64,000 nt of DNA, from assembly GCF_032854445.1 (NCBI RefSeq), contig NC_088302.1:16301338-16365337 (forward strand). Direction: 5' to 3'. The notes under the pieces are model-generated. The model ran no database searches and was not told where the DNA came from. It worked only from the letters and a program-made list of their open reading frames with translations. Shown in pieces: positions 21,417 to 33,473 of this stretch. The stretch comes from Liolophura sinensis (Eukaryota > Mollusca > Polyplacophora > Chitonida > Chitonidae). A program made the position numbers and the translations under genes. Every line of letters begins with the position of its first letter. Positions within the stretch are counted from its first letter, which is position 1.

Positions 21417-24368
21417 GCTATATATTATAACATGATGAGTCATGCATGATTGACTTGTGTGTCACTCCATAGCTGTGGCCTCAATCTATATATTACGTCA
21501 TACATGTAGGTAACAGGCCATGCACATGGACACGTACATTGTAGTGTTGGAGAGTGTCTCCCCTGAGTCTCTACCCCCGTTGAACTTTAGATCTGGCTTG
21601 CCGTGTCAGTCTTTTTCTGTAATATCAATGTAGCCCTATATTTAGGACTTTTGCTCTACCCTGTGTTATTTTAGGGTGTATACCAGTGCTACTGTTTACA
21701 CTACTCTTCGGTGTAGGCTTACACTACTTTCACAAAGAAGTATTTTACAAAACACTCAAAAATGATGTGTTGTCATCACATTTATCAGACTATCATATTA
21801 AAACAATGCTACGGGACTGTCATAAAATACCACTTTTGGTGCTGAACCTACAAGTACGTCTATAAACAGGCAATAAACCTCTCAGAATGAGGGGAAAATC
21901 GCCAGTTTAGTCAGGTGCGTAAGTGTAGTTTATTTACCGCACTCAATTTCTGTCATTCTCCTAGAACACAACTTGTGTCTATTTAACATCATTGGAAACT
22001 GTTGACTGGTTCTCTTTGCATGATTCCGTCCTAATTTGGTAATATATATACTTCTTTGACGGCTTTTTGGGGACAGCTAGTACACGAATGTCTGTTTCGA
22101 CGCATACATGTATATCTATATAAGAAAGACCTACAGCACAGAGAGTAAAATCAGAGCAGCGACGTCAGTGTGCCAGCTGGCAAATGGTCATGCAACCGGT
22201 GTTAACCGGCGAAATACGGCCTCTCGTCAATTTAACTCAGTTGAGGTTTTATTTTAGCTGTTCATGTAAATGAATAAATAACAGTAATTTACACGCCCCC
22301 TAGCACCTAGACCATGGCTTAAGCGGAATTAGAGGAAAAATACAGTGATGTTAATTGCAATTTATTAGACGTCACTGGTCTAGAATTACTCAAAATGCTG
22401 TGTTGTCATCACATTTAACAAACAATCACATTAAAGTCATGCAAAGATACCACACCTCGGGGATGTTTAGTCCACCAGCAGAATCCTGATTTGTACAGGA
22501 ATAGATTATAATTAAAGACGTACAGCACATAGAATAAAATGAAAGCAGCGACGACAGTGTGACTGCTGGCAAATGGTCACACGTAAGCTGTGAAATACAG
22601 CCTGTTACGAGATCCTGTGTCCAGTTATATAGCAAAATACTTATACATGAATATTCCGTTGACCGAACCGTGAAGACTGCCTTATGGTTTACACCGACTG
22701 CCTTTGACAATGTGGTTGTGTGTTCGAATCCAGTAGTTTCACACAATTGCGCTGCTGTTTCCTCCACCAATTAACATTGGAGCCGTCGTATAAGTAACAT
22801 ATATTCCCGTGCAAGACATAAAATAGCATGTTTATAAAAAAGATAAAATGCACCCAATTGTTTTAACCTTTGATTTATATAGTGGGAATAACAGAAAGCA
22901 CACGGCTAAACCACAACAATTTCGTACTAAACATAGGACAGCACTACAAATCCAGAACAATGGCCATCACTATGAAGTTAGCTTAGTGCCAGTGGGGTTT
23001 TTCTCTCCACTTTCCCTGAATTATGATAAAATGTTTTATGTCATATACCAGCCATCTTGGAATTCAGATTATAGGTGTTATGAAAACTTTAACCAAGGCC
23101 TTTTTACACCGGGAATTACTAACATTGACTGGCGGTACAACAGACTCAGCGTTAAATGTCAATATCTGTTCAGGGCACCATCTTAACTTTGTAAATATAT
23201 TTTTTCTCTTGACAGTCAGAGATTTTGTCTAAATAATTTTGACCATTTTGAAATCAGATTCAGTTCACAGAATGGAAAGCATGTGTCTGTTATGACAGCC
23301 ACGTGGAGTTTATCTTTTTATACCATAGGGGATTTTCGAGATCAAACTCTTGTGTCATTAAAGGTAAAAAAAGAAAACAAACAACAGTCCTACTGTATCA
23401 CGTGACTTGTCAAACATTTTAGGAGACTTTTGATGACGGTAACCTGGGAAGAAATCTTTCCAGCATTAATCTACCTATCACCTGACTTTCAGTGTTCCAG
23501 TGGCACAAATGACACCTGTTTCCTTTAAAAGTTCCTAAGTTCACGCATGTTTAGCTCATCATTTTTTTTTACTCATAATTAGTCATTGTGACACTTTTTA
23601 CTCCTATTTTATAGTAAATGTGACAAAAATAGTTGCGTAACATTTTCGACAGGTTACATGATACAGTAGGACTTTTTTACCTTCATCGAAAAAAGAGGTT
23701 GAATTCGAAACTTCCCTATTACGTTACATAATATGCCAGAAAAACGGTGATAAAAAGAGAAACGTTAATAGGTATATTTGCAGAGATGAGATCAGTATCA
23801 CACTGGGTCTGAGTTATACACCTACACACTTACTACATCTACTGTATAATATATATATATATGTTGTTTTATTTGTTATGAAGTGGTCAGGAAATCTTAG
23901 TTATCCAATTTTATTCTGCTGTAGTTATCTCCCTTGTCCTCTGTCAATCGTCAGCTGATTTGTCAAGTAAACAGTCGGACGATGGCTTTCTAAGCTAATG
24001 TCGTACAAGTAAAGCGATTTAAATTTGTCAGAGCTCGATAGGGGATATTGAAGTCGTGCTTTGCATTCGTAGAATATCACCTATATCTTGAGTTAACAAA
24101 TCGAGACACTGCACGTCTAAACATGCATTATAGGTACAGTATACACTGAAGTTAATAATATACACTTCATAATATATTCGTGGGAGAGCACGAATCTGAT
24201 ATAAGTTTGGTGCAGGTTCTAGACATTAGTAGGCCTTATTATGTGCTACTGCATGCGCTATGACATACACACTGTTCGAGACATACCGAAAATCGGCGGA
24301 TTCACCATTTTTTGTCGTAACTTGCAATCTCTAGGTTCGTGTTTAAGCGCTAGTGGTCTTAGCATTTA
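21417..24368. other. Intergenic, no gene seen
   Basis: AT-rich spacer. It contains a very degraded SINE A piece around 22725-22830 (TTCGAATCCAG, GAGCCGTCGTATAAGTAA). The longest frame (22848-23186) is interrupted in the unit 2 copy, so I do not call it a gene. Confidence 0.5.
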
Positions 24369-24524
24369 CTCTCTGGTCGTACGTGGGAAGGTCTGCCAGC
24401 AACCTGTGGATGGTCGTGGGTTTCCCCAGGGCTCTGCCCGGTTGCCTCCGAGCACACTGCTGGCCGCAATTGTATAAATGAATACTCTTGAGTAAAACAC
24501 CAATCAAATGAATAAATAAATCAC
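24369..24524 (+). repeat. SINE family A, 5'-truncated
   Basis: CTGGTCGTACGTGGGAAGG, GGATGGTCGTGGGTTTCCCC, GGCTCTGCCCGG and an ATGAATAAATAAATC tail. The unit 2 counterpart is at 48061-48213. Confidence 0.85.
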
Positions 24525-24854
24525 TCAATAAATCCTGGCATTTATCCGCGTCTGTACAACCACTTGGTACACATAAACACCCTTTTCTCGGGTAATCATC
24601 ATGGTGTACGTATTTAAATATAGCAACAGTTTTAGTAACAGTACAGGTAATATTCGTCCAGGTAACATTCCCCATTCAAGAAAATTCATTTTGCAAGGTT
24701 GATTCAGTCAGAATATATATCACTTCTTTTATATATGACCTCATAAAAATATGTGTGCAAAGTTCATGTTTAATTTCGGATGTTTTCGGTGTCGCGATAT
24801 TGCTTTGCCGGACAAATAGGTTTAGCTGTTAAATGGTCTTGCTTGGGAAATTAA

Positions 24855-26081
24855 TTACACTCTATATTGTTTGTATAGGATTCGTTGCCTCTGTGTGCTC
24901 ATGTAGCTCACACCAGCGTTTATGAAATCCGCAAGGCTGTTGTATACAGCGGAGGTAAAGTTCTGTAATGTACTGATCCAAACGTCACCTTTTGCGACGA
25001 GTTGAATCCCCTGTGGAACAAGCTGCGGTTTTCTTTGTTCATGTCTGTACCTCTTTCGCGCCCTAGGTACTGAGGACTGCTCAGGACAAAGATTCTGCTT
25101 TCTGGCCAAGGAGTACGTCTCTAAAATCTCCACATCGGTTCCCACGTTTAGAACATTCGTCAGATATTCCCGAAAGCTTTTGATCTGTGTACAGCGTATG
25201 TCTACATCTTCTTCTTCCGCCCTCATCTGTTTATAGAATGTAGCACTTTGTTCGCTGATCTGTTTGATAGCTTCATCCTTAAGAGACTCCAAATACCTCA
25301 CTGCTTCGCTGTATGTTGTCTCAATTTCCTGGACATACTGTTCAGAATATGTCTTTCCCTTTTCCCTGCCTTCAATGACCAAAAGCTTCCTTTTATTACT
25401 ATCTTCTAACTCATCCTTTAGAAAGGACAGTGACTCTTTCATCCATGGCTTGCGTTCTTTGGCAGCCTCCTGGAATGCAATACACTGGTGCTGGTGATGA
25501 TCTAATGCCTTGCAATCTCGACACACTGGTTTCTCACAAACAGTGCAGTAATAGCGAACGTTTTCCTCAGGATGTTCCGAGCACGGGAATCCCGCCTTCG
25601 CCGACGTTTCTTCATCTACTCCACTTCTGACGAGTTGATCAATAGAAATGACTTTGTGTTTGACAGTCTGTCGTGTCATTCCATGGACCCCGGTGCATTT
25701 TTCACACAAATAATCCGAGCAGTCGATACATTTGGACACGGCTTTTACTGTTTTTCCTGTGGACAAGCAAAATGAACAAGTGTGACCGGCATCAGTGTCA
25801 GCGAAGAAGTCCAGCAGACTGTTCATGAAGAAGTTGGTCTTGAAGCCCGTGTTGGTGTTGGTGGGAACATCAGTGGGTTGTCTGCAGTTGGGACAAGGGA
25901 ACGAACCGTCCCTGCCAGAACGGTCAACATGGTCCTTCAGACATTTCAGACAAAAGGTGTGGAGACATGGCAGAAGTTTTGGTGTTTTGAACTTTTCTAG
26001 ACAGATAGAACAAGTGAGAAACTTTTCTTCTACCACCTCTCCGCTGAAGTGTTTCAAACTAGAAAGTGTTTCAAAAGCCAT
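24855..26081 (-). CDS. TRIM-like protein 3, 408 aa
   Basis: The N-terminus is three residues longer than in protein 1 ([12 protein letters not shown]). RING ligands are at C24, C27, C39, H41, C44, C47, C63 and C66. The two B-boxes are intact and nearly identical to the other copies. The coil contains [18 protein letters not shown]. After LCPEQSS the variable segment (336-370) is basic and Arg/Lys/Gln-rich ([14 protein letters not shown]). The tail [20 protein letters not shown] follows. The acceptor before the ATG is CTTATACTTTCAG (AG at 26096-26097) and the leader is at 29959. This is the unit 1 partner of protein 6; outside the variable segment the pair is almost identical. Confidence 0.93.
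   Translation of the reverse strand: MAFETLSSLKHFSGEVVEEKFLTCSICLEKFKTPKLLPCLHTFCLKCLKDHVDRSGRDGSFPCPNCRQPTDVPTNTNTGFKTNFFMNSLLDFFADTDAGHTCSFCLSTGKTVKAVSKCIDCSDYLCEKCTGVHGMTRQTVKHKVISIDQLVRSGVDEETSAKAGFPCSEHPEENVRYYCTVCEKPVCRDCKALDHHQHQCIAFQEAAKERKPWMKESLSFLKDELEDSNKRKLLVIEGREKGKTYSEQYVQEIETTYSEAVRYLESLKDEAIKQISEQSATFYKQMRAEEEDVDIRCTQIKSFREYLTNVLNVGTDVEILETYSLARKQNLCPEQSSVPRARKRYRHEQRKPQLVPQGIQLVAKGDVWISTLQNFTSAVYNSLADFINAGVSYMSTQRQRILYKQYRV
24972..25076 (-). other. Variable C-terminal segment of TRIM-like protein 3
   Basis: Codons 336-370. The DNA here cannot be aligned with the equivalent 48667-48759 of its duplicate, although sequence on both sides matches closely. Confidence 0.7.
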
Positions 26082-26173
26082 TCTTGATGTCTAATCTGAA
26101 AGTATAAGACGGGTAAAAATGAAGGACCTTATTTACTCTCTAAAAACAACTGTTTACAAGTTCACATATCCAC

Positions 26174-26240
26174 AATGACATGTGTATCAGCAGTGGAACA
26201 CTGTGTACCCAAACTGTGTACCGCTGATGCACATGTCATT
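26174..26240. repeat. Intronic inverted repeat (stem-loop), copy 1
   Basis: Arms AATGACATGTGTATCAGC and GCTGATGCACATGTCATT pair at 17 of 18 positions (one G-T type mismatch) around a loop of about 30 bp. Weaker complementarity continues outward (ATCCAC/CTGGAT). Related copies lie in the same intron of genes 5 and 6. Confidence 0.75.
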
Positions 26241-27384
26241 CTGGATGTACGGGATAAAATACAGTCTGTTTTAGGGAGTAAAACTATTAACTTACTCGAT
26301 TTGCTTATCGATTATGCTGTGCACCATTTATGCACAGTAGCTCTTAGACTGTATGTCACTTTCGAACCGCACAGTTCTGTCTGAACGTAAACAGTTTGTT
26401 GTAACCGATAGATTTATTGAAAATAGGTATGTATGCGAGTGTAAGCAGGAAAAGAAAATACGCTGAAAAGCATTTTGATTCTAGTGTATTAAATTAATAA
26501 GCGCGTGTGACATCGGATGTGGAAAAATCATAAATAACGGAAATATACATGCATTGTGTTTATGTAACTTTACATGAGAATTTGAATAAGACTTTTTGTT
26601 ATGTACTTAAAAATGTTAAGTCACATATACTCGGTTATATGATAATATAATTTATTAGGCATATGGTCTTGACTCGGGAGCTCGGTCTACAGCTGGATGT
26701 GTTAAATGTGAATTTAATTCGAATGATCTTCCGACCAGAGCTAAATCTACTGATAGTTGGCCATTTGTCAACTGTTGTGGCTGCTCTGGTTTGACTCTGT
26801 ACCCTGTAGGCCTTTTACAACATATTTTAAACTTGTAAACCCTTAACCGACATGAATGATAAAATCAGAAACCGACGTGAATCTAAGCATCAAGGCCGTA
26901 TCGGTTACGGTAATGGTTGTGTTCGACACGTGGCGGGTTTTGATGAAGATTGACTTGTATCACATTGATTATATCAGATTGACTGGACACGAAAGAAATC
27001 TGAGTTATACAGTATATACTTATATACTGAGAAGGTATATGAAGCACGAAAGTAGCACAGAATCGTGTAAAGAGAAAACCACGTCGTCGTGGTTTGTAAA
27101 GGTTTGCCACGATATTTAGCAATTCTTACCGAACACTTCGGTATTGTTGTATGTATGCTTGGGGTTTAACGTCGTTATATAGAATACGTTTCATAGTATG
27201 TGTCCTTTAAATTCACGTTGGAAGAACGGCTAGTCACACTTATGGCTTTGGAAACACAACCACGAAGGTACAATTTAGATCTATGTGAGATCTATCTATC
27301 GCTGTTTGATCTATGCGGATTCGTGTCTTCATTGCAAGTGGGTTAACAAACTTTCTTTTGAGGAGAAAACTGACATCGAAGTGT

Positions 27385-27740
27385 GCGAGTGAGTGCTTCG
27401 GGTTTCACGTCGTACGAAACAATTTTTCATTCATATGACGACGAAGGAAGGGTGTATGTAATGTGCCTCCTTGTCGTAGGACGTATTTTCACAGCTCTTT
27501 TATCTAGTGCTGCTTCACTGAGACGACTTACCGATGGTAGATAAGGCGCCCCACCCTCGCCATTATACTGATACGGGTCAACCAGTCCTTGTACTATACC
27601 CTTCATGCTGAACGCCAGGCGAGGAAGCTACTCTTTTAAAACTTCCTCTTTTAAAGTCTTAGGTGTGATTCGATCCAGGATTGATTCTGGATCTACCGTT
27701 CCCGAAGCGGACGCTCTACAAACTGTGCTATCCATGACAT
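27385..27740 (-). repeat. SINE family B, near full length
   Basis: On the - strand the tRNA-like head reads GGATAGCACAGTTTGTAGAG, then GTCCGCTTCGGGAACGGTAG, then a box-B-like GGATCGAATCAC. The body includes AAGACTTTAAAAGAGGAAGT and ends in the GACGTGAAACCC...CACTCACTCG tail. It is a different family from the A copies. Matching copy at 51140-51495. Confidence 0.8.
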
Positions 27741-28495
27741 CGATGCGGATTAGTGTAAACATCAAAGTAGGTGTTGAAATCGTTCACCATCTATTTGATA
27801 TATAACTGAGAACTTCTCTTCACCCACAGAAAGGACCTAGTACGGTAATACGGACAGAGAGGTACGATGAGATAATGCAAATTTCAAAATACCGGCACAA
27901 TTTTGTAAATTTCCAAATCAGAAGTATAAATCTTGCTCGAAGTACGCTTAAAAGTTATATGGCCATACAAAAAATGGTTACTTAGCAATAACCCTCCAAA
28001 AATGCACTCTTTCATGTGCGTAATAAAACAAAGCTGAAGAAAAAAAGCGGCCTTACGATGGTGTCACTGGCTTTCACACACAGCTATAATCAGTTTCGCT
28101 ACTTGAGGTGCACAGTTTCTCGCACCGGGGCCTTGCCTTACCATACACAGGTCCTTTGTTCCGAATGCGTGTGTGTTTTAGCGCCCGGAAAAATGGTTAT
28201 TGAATGTTAATAGGCAACTTACTGTCTATTAGGTCAGCAAAGGCGGATTTGACCGTTGACCTAAGCCGGCCAGTAAGCAATTTGTCTTAGAGTACAATAC
28301 ATACCCACCCCCCCTCGAAAAAAACGAAACTGCAAAACAAATACTACCCCAAAAATGAAAGGGAAAAGAATTCAGAAACATTCAGAAACAGCTGTATACC
28401 TGTAGCTGATAAGGATATGTGGTAAAGCCCTTCGTTTGTCTAATTATGCCGAACTCATGATGCCAGGGGTTGTGTAATTTGTTACTATTTAAGCA

Positions 28496-28656
28496 TCTCC
28501 GTGAGTTCAAGTCCAGCTCATACTGGCTTCCTCTCCAGTCGTAAGTGGGAAGGTCACCCAGCAACCTTTTCCTCCCACCATGATGCTGGCCGCCGTCGTA
28601 TAAGTGAAATATTCTTGAATACGGCATAAAATACCAATCAAATAAATAAATAAATT
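28496..28656 (+). repeat. SINE family A with an internal deletion
   Basis: Box B GTGAGTTCAAGTCCAGCTCA, then GTCGTAAGTGGGAAGG. A deletion runs from CAGCAACC straight to TTTTCCTCCCACC, then the end and the ATAAATAAATAAA tail. Counterpart at 52251-52410 with the same deletion, so the insertion predates the duplication. Confidence 0.85.
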
Positions 28657-29958
28657 AGACATTTCCATGAACAGCTAGACTAAAAGCCTAACTGAGGTTG
28701 CAGGGTGCTGGATTTCATTGCTTTCCTGTGACTACAGTTTGCTGGTTACTGTCGTTGCTCTGCAGTGGTGTGACTTAATGTTTTCAGGTGGCTTCCAATA
28801 TCCTAAAACTGGCTGCCCTGAAATATTTTCACTTGCCCAGAATTGTTTTTTGTGGCAAAACTCATATAACATAGGGATTTAAAAAGAACAAAGGTGGACA
28901 CGAAACAAAAGATCTGTCTTTATAAACTATTATCATGATAACGATTAATACTAGTATATTGTATATTAAAAAACTGGCTTAACCTGTGGTACAAGCCTTC
29001 TTTTTAACTATACGACGTTAAACCCCAATCACTCACTCTTCTGTAATCATGCAACATGACTGCAATTCTTGTTTAAAGTTCAGATACACATTTTATTGGA
29101 TTATTTCAGAACTGGATAGCTATAATCACGATAACGATCAATAAAAACATATATGGACAGCTGTAATCACGGAGCAAACAATGTATATACATGTAGGCCT
29201 ATCTGGATCACGCCCGCATTCCGCTTCAGTCACCCACGTAAACTCTTGTCGCTTGTCATATTCTTTATTTGTAGCAGCCAATTTAGAATCCTTCGGGTTT
29301 CTGTTAGCTTTTACGGGTAGGCCTTTATGATTCGTCAAAAAGCTTTCCATCGTCGCTTAGCAACAATGAGCAAGTGTCGCATTCAACCTCAAAACAGAGG
29401 TACATTCTCCGAAAGCCGTGAAATTTCGCCGTGCTGTGTTATCGTATGAGTGTGCGGCGACATGTTCTAGAGTGTGGAGAATGGAGATTACAACACAAAA
29501 AAGAGTGTAGCCTCCTTGTGGTTATTCTGACAGCCATTTTGTTCCAAGGTTTGATTATGTGTCGGCGGACGAATTGCTTCAATAAATTTATTTAATTATT
29601 TATTTATCTGATTACATTGATGCTTAAAACGCCATACCCAAGAAGTTTTGTTTCGGTAAACAGGACGCTGGCTACACTGCTGATCGGCGACAGAAATGTA
29701 CATGCCTGGTCGCCAACCTTAGCAGCCCGACATATTTTCTGCTTGCCCCGGGAATCAATATGTCACACAACTGTTCTGTTTTGACTTTCGATTCTTGCTG
29801 TAGTCATACATCGTCTGTACCGAGGCCGTACTAATTCGCTGTGCATTACTCCTCTTGAAAGGAAAAAAGGACATAGTAAACCTGCCAATCAAATTTTGAA
29901 GTGAAGTATTAACTCAGAAAAGGTACAGTTACCCACGTATAGTTCACCCTCATCTTAC

Positions 29959-30049
29959 CTTATTCCTGCGTCTGGAAACCCTAAGTCGTCAGAGGAAAGC
30001 AGCAACGTGCGCTTTTCAGAGTATCGGTAAGGCTTTTATGATCACGTGA
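29959..30049 (-). promoter_or_regulatory. Leader exon and E-box promoter of TRIM-like gene 3
   Basis: On the - strand the exon ends GCAGGAATAAG with donor GTAAGATGAGG. TGATCACGTGA? reads TCTCACGTGATCA on the - strand, with the core at 30039-30049. The GCTGCTTTCCTCTGACGACT block is shared with the other leaders. Confidence 0.65.
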
Positions 30050-30298
30050 GAGAACGCCCCTCAGAAAATCGGATTGTAAGGTAGTCTCTGCTTCATGTGG
30101 AAGGCATCGGAAATTGTGTTTCACAACAACACAAGAGCCATCCTGACTGGGAACACACCTAGCCACACAGACTTTGCCCACGATAATTCTGCCCTATCGG
30201 AAGGTTGAATTCATCCAATAATTACTGTCTAAACATGGTTGGCTCGTGAACACGAGTTAAGTCTGGAAGCCAGTAGCTCTTCTGTGATCAGATCGCAT

Positions 30299-30312
30299 GG
30301 AAAAGTGGGACT
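30299..30312 (-). promoter_or_regulatory. Shared upstream block of TRIM-like gene 3
   Basis: GGAAAAGTGGGACT, 250 bp beyond the E-box, is the variant of the TGAAAAGTAGGACT block found at genes 1, 2 and 5. It is followed by TCTGGGAAATTCAC, which partly resembles a Rel site. Factor unknown. Confidence 0.4.
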
Positions 30313-30587
30313 TCTGGGAAATTCACATACTCCTCACTGCTCACGCTCCTGCGTCTGTTCCCAGATGTCGTTCTTCTCTGTGCAATCTGATCACAGGAGA
30401 GCTTCTGGCTTTATATCACTGCCACCAGGTTTGACCTATCAAACCCGTTCGACAGACCTGGACTAGTCTCATACTTCTTGCAGTGCAGGGTTTTGATTTC
30501 TGTCCTATAACTCTTACGCCACTTTAGCTTTATTTCAAGATTTCTTTTCAAAATTTGCAAGTCATGGCAATAACGTAAAGCGAGCAT

Positions 30588-30828
30588 AGATTTTTTTTTT
30601 TGGATTGGTGTTTTACGCCGTACTCAAGAATATTTCACTTATACGACGGCGGCCAGCATTATGGTGGGTGGAAACCGGGCACAGCCCGGGGGAAACCCAG
30701 ACCTTCCCACTTACGGCCGGAGAGGAAGCCAGCATTAGCTGGACTTGAACTCACAGCGACCGCTTTGGTGAGAGGCTCCTGGGTCATTACGCTGCGCTAG
30801 CGCGCTAACCGACTGAGCCACGGAGGCC
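30588..30828 (-). repeat. SINE family A, full length
   Basis: T-run, GATTGGTGTTTTACGCCG, the body, and an intact head read on the - strand as GGCCTCCGTGGCTCAGTCGG (box A). It lacks about 24 bp of the body (ACGACCATCCGCAGG region) that both unit 2 copies keep. Confidence 0.9.
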
Positions 30829-30985
30829 TCTATTTATCTATTTGATTGGTGTTTCACGCGGCACTCAAGAATATTTTACTCATACGACGGTGGCCAGCAT
30901 TATCGTGGGAGTAAACCAGGCACAGCTCGAGGGGAAACCCACGATTTTCAGCAGTTTACTGTAAAACCTTCCCATGTGCCACCCG
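30829..30985 (-). repeat. SINE family A, 5'-truncated, directly abutting
   Basis: TATTTGATTGGTGTTTCACG, GACGGTGGCCAGCATTATCG and AAACCCACGATTTTC to AAAACCTTCCCATGTGCC. The unit 2 counterpart is at 55691-55845. Confidence 0.8.
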
Positions 30986-32907
30986 AAGAGGTCGAGTTAG
31001 TCAAATATCCCCTATCGGCCTCCATATAAATGTCCAAAGATCATTTCGAATTTTTCACCTACCCACCGTTTGTTTGTTTGCAATTGTTTGGTCGTAGTGA
31101 TTTAGTTGTTGTTTTTTTTGTGTGTTTTTTTTGGGGGGGGGGGGGGGTCAACTGCGTGGTGTAACAAAACCACCGACCTTGGGCATGTAACTAACAATAT
31201 TTCCAACTTGTGACGGACTTTCGGAGAAGGTTATAGACTGTATACGAACGGGCCACACGAACATCATCGACTGTTTATTGCTATCTAGGCTAACAGTTAG
31301 AATAAGAGGTGGGAAATCTACATATTCCTCTCCAAAGCCGAGATATTCCTGTCGATAAGTAAATTTGTAAGAGAAGAATCGAGCAGATTTGTGTAGTAAT
31401 TAGGGACATCACAAGATCTGTGAAAAACATAAGCCTGGATATTCCTAAGAGTATTGTGAATATTAAGTTAATTCATCCATCGCTTGTCGCCATTCATCTT
31501 TGGAAACATTTATTAAATCTCTTATACGTGAGCGAAGTGAATTACGTGACTGGAAAGATGATCAAAACGTCGGATACCTTTGGTTTCTTTGCTTTCCAGG
31601 CCGCGGAATCACGAAGCGATCTTAGACTTAAATCAAAATTTCAAATCACTATAAGATTGTTATTTCATATGTAACAAGGTCTAAATATTGCTTGCCAACG
31701 GACATTCTGGGGAAGTTATCGTTCAACAAATTCCAGTTAAAATAATTGAAAGGAACATATCAAATTTGATGACTGAACTTTTGACTGAAATCTAATATCG
31801 CTTCGTGAACCCCGGGGTGTGGATTGCTTGTTGTCGGTTTGGTCTTGTAGGTATAGGTCCATGAATGAGGACCTACACACGTGTGTTTCTTCGTTAACTC
31901 GCAGGGTATTCACTGTTCTTTAGACAAAATGTCTTTCTTAACTCACAGATTACCTCATTAGCGTCACCTTGGCGGGGTATATGACGGGGCGTATGATGGA
32001 AAGCCAAGACCTTTAAGGGAAATAACTACTCACTTCTAGTCTATTCCAGCAACTTAGATGTCATGTAAACGAGCCTGAGTATACCAAAGAAATCATGGAC
32101 AATTTTTCTCTTTTGAGGCATATGGTTGGTGGTTGGAAATATTCGGATATGACTTCATTGATCAACATACTGGGAACGATTAACCAGTATAGCGCCCCCG
32201 ATTTGAACACACCCACTACAGCAGGTTGCATAACTTCCGTGCTGACCGCTGGGGCCTTAAGAAAACTGTAGTTTAAAGACATTTTTACTCTCCAAGAAGA
32301 AAGCTGTATATTGGGCCACATAACATACACCATAATACGGAATAAAAACCAAGCGTTTCATGAATTTACTCTACACTGTGGAACTCATTACAGAAACACA
32401 ATGCCAAAAGGCGTTACTTGCAAGCGGCGTCGAGACCACTGACAGCTGTGCACGTTTCCTGACACGCTATCCACTGCCTTCCTAAAGAGAAGTCATCACT
32501 GTTTCAAGCTTTTTTGAATTCTGTCTTTAGCATATTTAGCCAATCGAAGATCGTTTTGTGCACAAAAAATCTGCTCGAAGACATAAAATTGTAATCCATG
32601 GTTTACGTTAAACATACAAATACTTCTCAACGTACAAGTTGCTGATGATTTCCCCAAGTCCCATTTTTGCTGTCATTTGCTGTCATAATCGTAAAGCAGT
32701 CGCAATTATAGCGAAACTAGAACTTTTGTTCACACTAATCCTTTATCTGTTTTAACAAGAATTGATACTAATATTTTAGAAGAATGCTGGTGAACAGTTG
32801 AGGGGTGGACGTATTTACCTGTGAACACATGTATTATATAACTCTATTATCATTATTCGGAAATATTATATAATCTACGTATAGCAGAGATTTTGGTCCT
32901 AAAAGTT
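30986..32907. other. Intergenic, no gene seen
   Basis: It contains a T-rich stretch ending in a run of 15 G (31133-31147) and the old repeat block at 31611-31815 shared with 4867-5100. The remaining sequence shows no gene. Confidence 0.5.
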
Positions 32908-32985
32908 GGACCACTCCAGGTTTCGAGCCAACGATCTTTGGGTTACCAACAATACATGTCCCGTCTTGACCATTCCACTAACAGG
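32908..32985 (-). repeat. tRNA-like sequence, probably a SINE head or tRNA relic
   Basis: On the - strand it reads GTTAGTGGAATGGTCAAGAC (box A-like), GGTAACCCAAAGATCG and TTGGCTCGAAACCTGG (box B-like). The unit 2 copy (57779-57856) has the better box B GGTTCGAAACC. The acceptor stem does not pair convincingly, so I do not call a tRNA gene. Confidence 0.5.
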
Positions 32986-33473
32986 TCTCCCACAAATAAC
33001 AGGCAGCTGTTGATTGATGAGCTTTACAACGAAGATGAATTACTTCTCTGGCGCATCACAGTGTCAAGATTTAACTGGAGAATTGCAAATTTTACAATTC
33101 ATGACACGAAGTGTTTTGAAAAGTATACATATGTTTTCTTTCCACACGGTGTACATAATAACCACCTGATGAATAGAGGAATAAACGTATAGTATGCAAT
33201 TTGAATAACATTAAGTATTTTTCTTGTTATAAATTTAAATTCATTTACCTTTTATAAGTAATATGTTTAAGACGCGTTTTTATCCAATGGAAATACACAT
33301 AGCACATTTTGAGTACTTGTATGATATCAGTCAACTGTGACGTAGTATAAAACTCAAATTCATGATTTTGGCTTGCCTTCAGATTTCGGAATCATTTGGC
33401 GCCTTTAGAGTACTTGGTACATTTAGGCAGACAATTAAGTGGGTAACAATAAGTAAAACAGAAATTAATCGTG

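Larger units (their letters stand above)
26096..29958 (-). other. 5' UTR intron of TRIM-like gene 3
   Basis: A 3.9-kb intron from the acceptor at 26096 to the donor GTAAGATGAGG near 29958. It holds a stem-loop (26174-26240), a family B SINE (27385-27740) and a family A SINE (28496-28656). No other feature is recognised. Confidence 0.55.

Noticed and set aside
22848-23186. A 112-codon + strand frame that looks protein-like
   Set aside because: The duplicate copy has an in-frame stop near 46650 and no splice or domain evidence supports it.
26856-27122. Overlapping + and - frames of 80-90 codons kept in both units
   Set aside because: The units are too similar for conservation to mean coding, and neither frame has recognisable features.
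27700-27740. tRNA gene suggested by GGATAGCACAGTT...GTAGAG
   Set aside because: It is the head of a family B SINE whose body and tail follow directly.
32908-32985. A possible functional tRNA gene on the - strand
   Set aside because: Box A and box B are present but the acceptor arms do not pair well and no clear anticodon arm is seen, so it is treated as a tRNA-derived relic.
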